Assembly: GCA_023376005.1 (NCBI GenBank)
Contig: CM042150.1
Coordinates: 74,458,569-74,522,568 of the forward strand
Source: Doryteuthis pealeii
Taxonomy: Eukaryota > Mollusca > Cephalopoda > Myopsida > Loliginidae
DNA: 64,000 bases
Direction of reading: 5' to 3'
Shown here piece after piece: positions 1-10,869 of this stretch. The notes beneath the pieces were generated by a model. The model saw only the letters and a program-made list of their open reading frames with translations, ran no database searches and was not told the DNA's origin. Positions within the stretch are counted from its first letter, which is position 1; each line of letters begins with the position of its first letter. The position numbers and the translations under genes were made by a program.

Positions 1-2510
1 AAGGACCAAGAAGAAAGTATTGTCCCTTTAGTTGTATTGCTTCTAAGAAACTTAGCTATTTGAATAAATTATTGTAGTAATAATTCCATTCCTTTTCCTA
101 TTTGTTTTATATTATCAGGAATTATTCTTTCCACAAATCTCATTTTAATTTAAGTAATTCCATATTGAATCACTATTTGTGTTATGCGATAATGTGTAGT
201 TTTTCTATAATATCATAATATTATAAACTTTATATACATTCAGTTCATTCAGACTCTTTCTTGTTTTTTTTTTCTTTTTGTAATTAAATATATTTTTGTT
301 ACATAAATGTATGTTTGCTTTCATGTGTTTTTTCTACACACGTTTCTTTCTATGATGTGAAAAGTAAGAATCAAAATGAAAACACACTTCTAAAAAATAT
401 CAGCACTGCAACTTACATATTATATTGTCTGGATTTAATTCATAACAAATGATTAAACCTTAACAAGAAATACAACCATTGTGCTAAACATGACCTATGG
501 ACCATAACCACTTATATTGGTCACTCTTAATTAAAAGAAATTTCAAATTTCTACAAGTAAAATGATTTATTGTTGATCAGTATAAAATCTATTTGAAAGT
601 TTTCTTCTTCTTTTGACATCTACTATGTGTTTGTGATTGTGTGTAATGAACCTGATGGAACTGGAGGCACATTGAAGCCCTTGAAAGCAATATCTAACAT
701 ACAGACAAAAATCAGTCAATTAATTCAATTAACAACACTAAATCAATTCGATGTTATTAAATTGTCATCTTATCTGAAAGTAGTTAATCAGTTAATATGA
801 AAAATATTGATCTTTAAAAGTTTTATTGTTTATTTTTCTTATTTAACTTTGATTTTTTATAGATATTTTTAACACAAATATATTTACAACAAAGGAAGAC
901 ATTAAATATTCAAATGTACAAGTTGAATGGCAGAAATTTTATTTATATTTCATTTAGTTGGGTCATATTAACATTGGGAAGAATTGCTTGTCCGTCCCTC
1001 CTTTTATACATCAAGTTGTTTTGTGTAATTTCTATCAAATCTGGATTGCATATGTATCAGAATACAAGAGAAGGTTTTAACATAAAAGATGAAATAAGGA
1101 AATATGTGTTCTTATTGAGAGTGATGTTGCTAATTAATAAACAATAATCACTGGTAAGCCATTTGCTGCAATATACACAACTAATCACAGCAAATTTAAA
1201 TTTCCAATACTTCAAAAGAAAAAAAATTATTCTTTGTTGAACAAACAATCTGGACAAAAATCAAAAAAATTTAAATTAGAATTTCTCTTAATATGTTACT
1301 CATTTAAAAGAAAAATAGATTTTTAAAAATGCATGAAATTTTCACAGAATAATATTAACTTTATTATATAAAGTAAAAATATAATTTAAAATCTCTTATG
1401 TCCCGATGGACTTTTATCTTTTTTAATAAAAGTTACTGTTTGTACTTCCTCAATGTAAATTTTTAACTTAAGACAAAGATTGTAAAATGAACTTTGAGAA
1501 AAATCCAATGAATCAAAGAGATCTTTTATATTTATCTGTTAGTCCCTTGCTATATTGTCAGTCCAAATCTTTATCTCTAACCAGTTTACACTGGTACTTC
1601 AGCTGGTTTATTGAATAATGAGCCTGAAAAGTAGAGAAATTTGAAAGTATTGGTTGAGCCACAAAATGAATTGGTAGTTGTATCAGTCTATTAAGCAGAA
1701 ATACATTAGGGCCATATGAATGAATATTCTCTGAGAAACACGCCAAACAAATAGATTCTTCTTATATTTTCATTTATTGCCCGATGTTGTATACTTTATA
1801 ATGTCAAAATAATTTATGTTGTATCATATCAGAATCTATGCACAAATATTTTCCTATAGATGTGTTTACTATAAAACAACATCTATAGGGAAAAAATATG
1901 TGTTTCCATATACAACTGTTCTTAAGCACTAAATTAAAATAATAACATATTTGCATACATAAAAAAACGATTTATGACTTTATTCTATATATTTTATTCT
2001 TTATAAAGATATATAATCAAATATAGAAATATATGACCCATAACAGTGCTATATTGCATATGAAATTTAATATCTTAAATTCACAAAGTATCATAAAAAC
2101 AAAGTATAGTGAGAAGTTAGAGATTTCAAGGAATAAAATTCTTATATAATGTACATAATGGGTAATAACACAAAATCCTTCTAGAACTAATGAGACTGAT
2201 TTCTTTTAATTTTTTGGTTGCTAATCTTGACTGAAAATGTCTGCCTGTCAGAATTTGTCTTTAGCTGAGCAATTTTTTTGTTAAGATTATAAGAGACATG
2301 CAACACAACATCCAATTCTATGTAGAAATGTGAAAGAAATATTTTACAAGTTAACAAAGGTTTATGGAAATCAATTCCATCCTTGACACAGATTTTTTAT
2401 TGGTGCAAAAGTATTTTTGAATTGCTAGAGATTATAGAAAGACAATGTTCTGGTTGATCAGTCACTTTATAAACAAAAGAAAATGTGACTAAAATTTCAG
2501 TACATCAATT
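1..2510. other. AT-rich DNA without a recognisable gene
   Basis: Only short open frames of 62-77 codons occur here, with no recognisable domain and no splice-site pattern supporting them. The stretch is rich in A and T homopolymers. The one structured item seen is the hairpin listed separately at 1841-1902. Confidence 0.6.
1841..1902. other. Imperfect hairpin of pre-miRNA size
   Basis: Two arms of about 23-28 bases, each containing the complement of TATAGATGT, face each other across a short loop. The inner stem continues through GTTT/AAAC with one bulged A, giving a roughly 62-base hairpin. The sequence shows pairing only; expression is unknown. It could be a microRNA precursor-like hairpin or the remnant of a tiny inverted-repeat element. 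Confidence 0.3.
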
Positions 2511-2514
2511 TCTA

Positions 2515-2600
2515 AATGGAACAAAGCTGTTTATGTTTCACTTTGGAAATACATTTATCCTCCTCCAGCTATGGTTAGATAGACTGGGATCTATAGCAAA
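2515..2600 (+). mobile_element. SINE-1 fragment (central body)
   Basis: The segment matches the middle of the SINE-1 copies elsewhere in the window: a GTTT.TGTTTCACTTT block, then CCTCCAGCTATGG, then a TAGATAGACTGG block. The tRNA-like head and the tail are missing, so this is an old truncated copy. Confidence 0.3.
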
Positions 2601-2604
2601 GTGT

Positions 2605-3530
2605 GACAAAAATTTTTTGTTTCTTCAAAGGTTTACCCCAAGACTAAAGGTTCAAAAAGATTTTATTTTCAACTTTTGATTTGGTTCATTTTTGTTCCAC
2701 TATCTTCTGCCAACTTTATAATTCTGGCTTTCCAGAACAAAGAACTGTTCCAGGAGCTTTTGACATCAACTTGGGAATTGAAATATTTTTCTCTAAGAGG
2801 ATTTTTTAAAAGTAAAATGGTAATCTAAAGCTGTATTCATCATCATTATCTAGGTGAGCCTACAGCATAAATTCCCTTTTCTCACCATCAATCCAATCAG
2901 TCATCACTCTCTTGGCAAGTCCTCTAAATGACATCTAGGGTATGCACAGAGTTGATGAATCTAAGTTTTTGCTGCTCAGAAAACACTGATGTGTCCAGGT
3001 ATTGGAGTCCATAGAAGAATGTGACTTTCTTGCTATTTGATGAATAGAGTGAATGAAGGAAAAACTTTGCAGTCTGGGAATTGAAATATATGTCTCTCCT
3101 GCGCTATAACAATTTTTCTCCTGTCACCAAAGCAACGTTAAAAGTAATTGTTTATAGTAAGTCAAAATAGTGTGTGTACTTTATGACATCATCAGTACCT
3201 GTTCATTAATGTTGAATAATGAAAACATGGCAAAATAGTCTTTTATATATAAAAATGTATTTTCATTAACATTTATTTTATTTGCAAAAGCCATTTGATA
3301 ACCTAGTTCTTTTTGTAGATTTAAAATCAGTGGGTTTTTCAGCAAGAACAAAAAATCTGTTTCACAAAGAGTGAAACATATATTCAATCTTTTGTCTTGT
3401 GATGAAATATTTGACTGCCATAATTTCTATGAAACAAATATATGATGCAAAATAATAACATTTTGTTTATTAAGTAAAAATAAGACTTTATTTTTTATAT
3501 CAATTTATTGAATAACACATTTACTTTTTT
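2605..3530. other. AT-rich DNA, nothing recognised
   Basis: No domain, RNA gene or clear repeat boundary is visible. The phrase TGGGAATTGAAATAT occurs near 2770 and again near 3078, suggesting an old local duplication too decayed to delimit. Confidence 0.5.
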
Positions 3531-3534
3531 GTTC

Positions 3535-4055
3535 TACAGGGCATGACAGAAATAACTCCTACATTTAAACTCTCACCTGAGTGGTGTGAGGAAACTTACA
3601 CTGATAGCAATGGTAGCTCTATCTACTTAATTTCTTACCCTTTTCTTTTCAGATACAATCATGGCTTGGTTTGGGTCAGACCATGTGTTTACTGTTGAAA
3701 CATTCTTAAGACAGGCAAATCTGTAAATACTACACAGAGAACTTTTCATGCTCATATAAGGTATGTCAAAATAAAACTGTTCTTGATAGAATTTTCACCC
3801 ATGACAACATCAATTTACTATCCAGAACAGCATCATTCTGACAATAGCAAAAAATAAGTACAAAAAGCTTTCTGTGTAGCAATTACAGTTTCACCAATCT
3901 TAAGAAAACATAATTGTAACTGATTCTATCTGTAAAAGAAAAGGGTAAGACATTAGCTAGATAGAGCTACCATTGTCACTTGCCAGAATTCACTTGTACC
4001 ACACAGGTGACAGTTTACAATTTGAGAGGTATTTCTGTGCACCCCATACTGTTTT
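3535..4055. mobile_element. Inverted-repeat (MITE or foldback) element, about 520 bp
   Basis: Terminal inverted repeats of about 110 bases flank a unique centre of about 280 bases. The left arm is 3541-3655 and the right arm 3932-4045. Both contain the core TGGTAGCTCTATCTA and its extension CTTACCCTTTTCTTTT; I estimate about 80 percent identity by eye. No transposase frame lies inside, so it looks non-autonomous. The superfamily is not evident because the target-site duplication is unclear. Confidence 0.6.
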
Positions 4056-5575
4056 GTCGTTTTTTCAAATAGTAGTTAAGATTTAACCTGATGGAATCTT
4101 GCAGACTTTCTATTAATTAATTTTGAATGCATTTCTTGGATTTCTGCTTTTATTAGATCTAACTGGGAAAATTACTTGTTTAATCAATCCTTTAGTTCTT
4201 TTGGAATAAGCTTAAAATATAAGAATTTCTTCCAGTTTCAGCCCCAGCTGTGGGTTAAATACTACCACTAATATTCTTCTACAAGGATGTCTTGAATTAA
4301 ATAACCCACAAGGGTTGATATGCCATTAACGAAAAAAAAAAACAAAACAAAACAACAAAATAGTCCAAACACCTGAGCCTTTTTTTTTTCAGTTAATTTT
4401 CCTTAAATAAAAAGGAAAGATTTTCTTCTCTCCAATATTTTGAATTTGCAAAATAGAATTAACTTTTGAGTTATAATAGATAAAATAATCACTTTGTGAA
4501 AGTTTGGCACATTCCACTGAAAGGACTGAGAATTGTGACAATAGAAAAAATCTAGAATATCAATTCTAATGTTTGATTATATTTTCCTATATTAGACTGA
4601 TGCACCTCATCATTTTCAGATGATGAGATATGAATTATCAGCTCTGAGCCAAACCCAAAGTCAATGTAGTTTAATGACTTTAATTTGAAACTTCTCAAAC
4701 AACAATTTCAAGACTTCAAGAATTTTCAACCACAAATAACTAATATGTCGACCAAATCGATTATTTCAAAGTAGATGCATAAAAGATCCAGTTCTAAATA
4801 ATTATTGCAAAGAGAATGCTGCTTATTCAAGTGGATAGAAGGCAATTACTTAGTGAATAAATTTACAGGGAGTTTTCAGGAAGAAAAAAAAAGAGAAAAA
4901 AGGAAGTTTATCTAAACTTTGGCAAAAACTTAATAGGTTCAAAAAATTGATTCATTTTAGTTCAGTATTTCTTTTGTTTTTCAATCTGGTTATTAAAAGA
5001 TTCAAATATCTACTTATTATATATATATATATATATATATAATTGGAAAGAGAAAAAAGTTTTTTTTTTCGACTCCCAATCTCCATATTAATAATTGGGA
5101 TAAGTTTCTCAATCAATAACCAAAGAGTTTGATTTAGAACTACCAAATTATGTGTGCATACTTATTAGACTTCTTGGAAGGTAAAAAAATTCATATTCCT
5201 TACAGGGATAGAATGTCTCTCATCAGGTTCAATAAAAATAAACAATAAGCTGCAAGAAGCCATATTGCTGCAAACCTTATTAATTATACAGAATTTAAAA
5301 TTTCAGAAGAAAAAATTAAATTATTTTCCCTGTTAAAATAAAAAATCTTTTACAATTCTAGAAATAAATATAAATCTAATAAGTAATATTCATTTTAAAC
5401 AATAGATTTAGATTATTTCCAAAATTGTAAAAAAATTTAAAATAAGTAAAATAATTACATAGTATTATTGTTTAGTAAAGACTAAGAATCCAGAAAAAGC
5501 AAAAATAAAAAAGTGTCACTCGTTTAAAATATATACAAAATTTCACTTCTTATCTGGCCATAGGTGGGTAATTCA
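4056..5575. other. AT-rich DNA with a repeat-A tail relic and a TA tract
   Basis: No gene is supported. Around 4225-4330 is a decayed match to the 3' end of repeat family A, with the phrase GGGTTGATATGCCATTAA. A (TA)n tract runs from about 5017 to 5041. Confidence 0.5.
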
Positions 5576-5579
5576 GCTT

Positions 5580-5580
5580 A

Positions 5581-5628
<48 letters not shown>

Positions 5629-5675
5629 CTGCAGAGAGCTGTGTAACTATATATACATAATGTATGATGTGTATG

Positions 5676-5706
<31 letters not shown>
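5580..5706. repeat. TA-rich microsatellite cluster
   Basis: Two (TA)n runs, about 5580-5627 and 5677-5700, are separated by 50 bases of TA/TG-rich DNA. The cluster ends in a short (CA)n that abuts the next element. Open frames across it are low-complexity translations of TA repeats. Confidence 0.9.
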
Positions 5707-5707
<1 letters not shown>

Positions 5708-5850
5708 AGGTGTCCCAAAATAATGTATACACTCTTTAAATATTAATAGTTAATAATACTTGTAGCAATCTTATTTACCAGTCAAAATACATAAATTGAA
5801 TGAGTTAAAACGATTCAAAAGTGTATACATTATTTTTGGGACACCCTGTA
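5704..5850. mobile_element. Short mariner-type MITE, about 147 bp
   Basis: Terminal inverted repeats of about 28 bases are visible. The left end begins ACAAGGTGTCCC and runs to GTATACACT; the right end is its complement, ending GGGACACCCTGTA. The GGTGTCCCAAAA start with a flanking TA is typical of Tc1/mariner elements. There is no coding capacity. The left end touches a (CA)n tract and the right end lies a few bases from the LINE remnant. Confidence 0.65.
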
Positions 5851-5854
5851 TATA

Positions 5855-6800
5855 CTGACTTGTGATGGCTCTTTGGATGCTGAAATTCACCTACACATCC
5901 AGAAGGAATAGTGGCCTATGAAAGGCTTGAAAAACAGTTATCGTCTAATACCAGCATTACGCATAAAAGTTAGAGGTTTATAGGTCCTGCATGTTGAGTG
6001 TTCTATTGTACTCCTCAGAAAAATGGACATTGCTTCAAAGACATTTGAAAATTCTTGAACACTTTCATCAGAAATTGTTTGAGATACATTTTAAACATTA
6101 AGTGGAATTCCAACACACCTAACACAGGTCCTTACAAGAGCAAAATGCACAAACTCTCATCATAACGGCCCAAATGCGATGGGCAGGTCATGTTGTGCGT
6201 ATGAGTGATGTTAGAATGCCAAAGCAACTCCTTTACGGTTAGCTGCATGATAGCAAAAGGCTTGGAAGAGGTATAAAGATTGCTTAAAAAGCAACCTTCT
6301 AAAAATAAAAATAGATACTGACAACTGTGAAATGCTGGTATTGAAGAGAACTGACTGGAGAATTCATGTGGATGATGGATGTACCAGTTTTGAGAGTGAA
6401 AGAATTGAGCATGAAAACCTCAAGTGTCAACTTCGAAAGAGATACACCTGTCATATTGGTGAGAACATTGAGGGTTGGAAATGTCAAACCTGTGGTTGGA
6501 TTCTGCTTTCTAAGGCTGGATATGTTAATTACAGGAAATCTCATTAGGGACAATTCATGCACACTGCAAGAACAAACAATGTGTCTTGTGCAATCTGTAA
6601 CAATGTCTGTAAGTCGGCTTTTGGTCTTAAGAGATATATGGTGATGCATAAGCATCAAATTTTATCATCTGATCCAATGGGAAGGACGTCCTTCCTATGT
6701 CATATTTACATCAAACTTTGTGAATTTGCAGCAGGATTGATGATTCATTTGAGGGCTCATGAGAGGAAAGGTTCTGGTGGTGGGGTTATAGGACTGTGAG
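5855..6800 (+). pseudogene. LINE ORF2 C-terminal relic with zinc-finger tail
   Basis: Three-frame reading gives the end of a non-LTR retrotransposon polyprotein. A segment LLYSSEKWTLLQRHLKILEH lies near 6005-6060, MRWAGHVVRMSD near 6175-6215, then KRTDWRIHVDDGCTSFE at 6344 onward. It finishes with Cys/His clusters CQTCG...H, CAICN...H.H and CHIY...HLRAH, compatible with C2H2-type fingers. The upstream part corresponds to the region after the reverse-transcriptase catalytic core, which is absent. Stops and frame changes occur throughout, and at least two fingers have lost residues. The family is LINE; the exact clade is uncertain. The copy starts next to the MITE at 5704-5850. Confidence 0.8.
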
Positions 6801-6833
6801 AGACGGCAGTGATCTGTAAAGATTATGCTATTG

Positions 6834-6834
<1 letters not shown>

Positions 6835-6889
<55 letters not shown>

Positions 6890-6935
6890 ATAGACAGAGA
6901 GGAATAGACATGCATATATATATATAGATATAGAT
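6835..6935. repeat. (TA)n microsatellite with GATA variants
   Basis: A TA run of about 54 bases is followed by short TATAGA-type repeats. It sits directly after the LINE 3' end, a usual place for microsatellite growth. Confidence 0.9.
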
Positions 6936-7261
6936 ATGTTTATTCTAATATATGCAATATTCTATCCTGAATGTTTACTTAAAGAGACTTCCCATCTACT
7001 TAGCATTAAAATAATTTTATTGTCAAGGTTACATCTTGATTAAAAATAGAATATATGCAGAAAAAATAACCTTGAAAGAAAATAAACTTTAGCAAATGAT
7101 AAAAGGATGTATTAAAACTACAATTATCTTCAAAACAAAGATTTCAGATTAGATCAAGGATCTCTTCTTCTCTTTACAATATTAATAATTGCAATCAAAA
7201 AAAGCTGATCCTTGGGTTGGTGAGTGGGTGTCTGTCTACTTGGAGAAACAATCATCTTCAA

Positions 7262-8400
7262 GAAAAATGAGATGTATTAAGACTGAAGCTATATTTATGA
7301 AAACAGAAATAGATAAAATGTTGATATTCTTCAAAATAAAAAATATGTTAAAAAATATTGAGACTGAAGTTGTATTTACCAAGACAGAGAGGTACGATAA
7401 ATAAAACATTAAAATTCTTCAAAATACAAAATAAATTTAAAAAGTATTGAGACGGAAGTTGTATTTACCAAGACAGAAAGGTACGATAAATGAAACATAA
7501 AAATTCTTCAAAATACAAAATAAATTTAAAAAGTATTGAGACTGAAGTTGTATTACCAAGACAGAAAGGTACGATAAATAAACATTAAAAATTCTTCAAA
7601 ATACAAAATAAATTTAAAAAGTATTGAGACTGAAGTTGTATTTACCAAGACAGAAAGGTACGATAAATAAAACATTAAATTCTTCAAAATACAAAATAAA
7701 TTAAAAAGTATTGAGACTGAAGTTGTATTTACCAAGACAGAAAGGTACGATAAATAAAACATTAAAATTCTTCAAAATACAAAATAAATTTAAAAAGTAT
7801 TGAGACGGAAGTTGTATTTACCAAGACAGAAAGGTACGATAAATGAAACATAAAAATTCTTCAAAATACAAAATAAATTTAAAAAATATTGAGACTGAAG
7901 TTGTATTTACCAAGACAGAGAGGTACGATAAATAAAATTAAAATTCTTCAAAATACAAAATAAATTTAAAAGTATTGAGACGGAAGTTGTATTTACCAAG
8001 ACAGAAAGGTACGATAAATGAAACATAAAAATTCTTCAAAATACAAAATAAATTTAAAAGTATTGAGACTGAAGTTGTATTACCAAGACAGAAAGGTACG
8101 ATAAATAAAACATTAAAATTCTTCAAATACAAAATAAATTTAAAAAGTATTGAGACTGAAGTTGTATTTACCAAGACAGAAAGGTACGATAAATAAAACA
8201 TTAAAATTCTTCAAAATACAAAATAGGTTTTAAAATATTGAGACTGAAGTTGTATTTACCAAGACAGAAAGGTACAATAAATAAAACATTAAAATTCTTC
8301 AAAATATAAAATGTGTTCACAAAGTATCAAAGCTGAAGCTGTATTTATGAAGACAGAAAGCTATAATAAAGTAAATGTTAAATTTCTTCAAAATACTCCC
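7262..8400. repeat. Tandem satellite, 88-89 bp unit, about 13 copies
   Basis: The landmark AGACTGAAGTTG (or AGACGGAAGTTG) recurs at 7361, 7450, 7539, 7627, 7714, 7803, 7892, 7978, 8066, 8153 and 8241, with diverged copies at about 7280 and 8329. Spacings of the core copies are 86-89 bases. Each unit also contains ACCAAGACAGAAAGGTACGA and TTCTTCAAAATACAAA. The edge copies are more diverged than the core. Because the period is not a multiple of three and indels occur, the open frames across it are not conserved coding. Variant markers show a higher-order pattern, described in the findings. Confidence 0.95.
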
Positions 8401-8995
8401 TTGGCATTCAACTCATTTAGTCCAGTGAGTTTTCCATTGGTTAAAGAACCTCTAAAATTTGTTTTTTGTCATAATGTGAAGCTGCATTGTCATATTTATC
8501 TTAATGCCCTGCACAACATTAAATCTTATCCTTGAGATTAATTTTTAGTTTAAGAAACAAGAAAAGATTACCCAGACTTAGTTGTTGGCACTTTGGTGGG
8601 TGTTGCACTTTCAGAATCCTGTGTTTTATCAAAAATAAAAATGTATCAAAACAGGGTTCATAATTCTTCCAATATATGTTAACACATTATCACTTTATTA
8701 TATAAGTTTCATGCACATATCTAACATTTTAAAATTTTAAAAAATTCAAGTTTCAGTCTTGATAAATTTTGATCACACCTCATGTGTAAGAAGGATTTAT
8801 TGCATTTCACAACATTTCTTTTGAATATATAAATCTGGAAAAGATTAAAACGTTTTTCTATTTTCAAAACAAGAATATAATCCCAACTAGCAATTATATA
8901 TTGGTAACCAAAGGAATAAAAAAAAAAGATTTTGGTAACTAAATATGACCTAATACCAACAGTAATAATACAAAGATATCCATTTTACTAATGCA
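8401..8995. other. AT-rich DNA, nothing recognised
   Basis: This lies between the satellite and a repeat-A copy. It contains poly(A) runs and no supported gene or RNA. Confidence 0.5.
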
Positions 8996-8997
8996 CA

Positions 8998-9350
8998 CAG
9001 TGGGGCTTAAAATATACCAACTGCATCCCCAGAAGAGATGTAAGAATAAAAGGGGTGTCCAGAGTATGACACTAAACTGTATCTGATATTGAGGCTACCA
9101 TTTTAGAATTCTGGGGTGTATTGAATAATCCAGTCATTACCATTGCTCTCAGGTCCTCTCTGATCTGGAGTGGAAATATTCTATGGGTCATTTGTATTAG
9201 ATAGGAATACCTGAAACCATATAACTATGAAGATATAATATATAGATTATTATTAGTTAGTTGGAACCATATAATTGCCTTATAAAATCTGCTTTTGGCA
9301 TTAAATTGCCTCAGAAGGGTTAATATGCCTTAAAACCAATAATCAACCAT
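8998..9350 (+). repeat. Dispersed repeat A, copy 1
   Basis: This is one of five copies of an unclassified family of about 350 bp, all in the same orientation. Shared landmarks in order are GTGTCCAGAGTATGACACTAAACTG, split here as GTGTCCAGAG then TATGACACTAAACTG; a TCTGATATTGAGGCT block; a GGGTCA...TTTGTATTAGATAG block; and a 3' end GGGTTAATATGCCTTAAAA. No coding potential is visible. It could be a SINE or the 3' end of a LINE. Confidence 0.6.
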
Positions 9351-10209
9351 TTCTGAAAATAGATGTAATTATCATTGACAACAAGGGTAAAGCAACTAAA
9401 ATGCTACATCTGGTCAATGTTGCTGAAGTATTGACAGGAACTCCATAGAAAATTAGAAGCAGCAGAGAATTAAGGTTTCTTTGGAGAATATTGAAAATAT
9501 CATATTGAGATAAGGTAAGAAATAAAGCAGGACTGCAACATTCTCAACCTCATATAAAAAAAAATCATTAATGAAAACAGTAAATATGACAAAACTTTTG
9601 GGGCCATATCTTCAGAAAGGGGAAAATAAAATGCCTTACATTACAAGGGCCTACAGCTGGGAAATGTGGAAGAAGAAGAAAAATATATGGATAACATGAA
9701 GGAACAAAGCTAAGTGTATGAGATTGTACATTGCACAGAATCGTGTTCACCTGAGCATTCAATATACAAAGCAGATGATGAGGTGGGGGAGGATAGAATT
9801 AATGATATTTTCTTTGAAATTTAACCTTGCAAAAATATAATTTAGGAAAATGAGTGAAAAAGAACCAATAAAAAAAAAGAATTCCAAAGATAAAAGGTAA
9901 GTAGCAATAAAGGAAAAAATAACTTGTAAATATCTGGAATAATTTCATTCCATCAAGGTCAAAGATTTTTAAAGAATGCATTAGCAAGAAGATCAAAAAC
10001 AATTAATCAATTAAATATTCTTTTTCCTTTCTGATTTCTTTCTGATTTTTACATCTTTTTTTAATTTATTTTTTTCCAAATCTTATTCTTTTTTTCTCAC
10101 CTTTGGTTTTATTCTTCTTCTTTATCTTTTTAAATTTTCTTTTTCAAATTATCAGCAAAATCATCAGAAAATATAGTTATCATTTTCTGGAACAACTATA
10201 TAACAACTT

Positions 10210-10242
<33 letters not shown>

Positions 10243-10368
10243 CATTATTAGTGATTTATGTTGAAAAAAAAATGAAAATGTCCAAAGACAATTTCAACAA
10301 TGTCAAAATTGTCTCATTACTTAATAAACCAACATTGTATGTTTAATTAGCAATCAACATAAAAATAA

Positions 10369-10417
<49 letters not shown>

Positions 10418-10620
10418 CCTAGATGAGGTTCAGGCATTAGCAAAATCACAAAAGGCTTCCCTTTTTCTATATGAAAAATACAAAAATCAAATTGTATTAA
10501 AAGTATAAGAGATCCCAATAAAATTATAAGAGAAAAACATTTAAAAGGTGAAATATTTTGACAATCACCACAAGAAAAATATGCAAAATTCTAATGAAAA
10601 CATTTATATCTGGAAAGTGA
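9351..10620. other. AT-rich DNA with poly(A) and TA tracts
   Basis: No gene is supported. A pure A run lies at about 10214-10242 and a (TA)n run at about 10371-10413. A long T/C-rich block lies at 10020-10150. Confidence 0.55.
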
Positions 10621-10621
10621 T

Positions 10622-10868
10622 GTATAAGGGTTATTCAATAAATAAGGTGAATTTTGCCAGAAAGTCACCAGAAATTTGATGACAGATCTCTGTTCAAGCC
10701 TAAAACACTATGCTTTGCTTGTCACAATACTGATTAGCCTGAAAACAATTATATTTTTGAAATTAAACAATTTTTGCTGTAAATCAATTTCAAACAATGC
10801 AGAGTTTACATTTATGGAACAAATTACTTTGCTTTTTTTAAAAGAAATCCCCTTATTCCTTCGTATTT
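10622..10868. mobile_element. Internally deleted mariner, short relative of the 55.5 kb copy
   Basis: The left end TATAAGGGTTATTCAATAA and the following AAGGTGAATTTTGCC match the terminal inverted repeat of the mariner at 55504-56660. The interior TTGATGACAGATCTCTGTTCAAGCCT matches 55826-55850 (read as TTGATGACAGA then CCTCTATTTAAGCCT). The right half AGCCTGAAAAC...TTGCT matches 56513-56640. Almost all of the transposase region is missing, which is the usual form of a non-autonomous deletion derivative. Confidence 0.6.
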
Positions 10869-10869
10869 A

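Noticed and set aside
5550..5746. Overlapping 60-codon frames on both strands, rich in Tyr-Ile repeats
   Set aside because: Translations of (TA)n; the same applies to frames at 14740-14986, 15055-15410, 21129-21393 and 62734-62973.
7553..8201. Minus-strand open frames of 69-87 codons with repeated FYLSYLSVLVNTTSV-type peptides
   Set aside because: They are translations of the 88-89 bp satellite. The period is not a multiple of three and indels shift the frame between monomers.
7361..8330. Regularly spaced repeats considered as a CRISPR array
   Set aside because: The repeated unit fills the whole 88-89 bases with no unique spacers, and the setting is an animal genome. It is a satellite.
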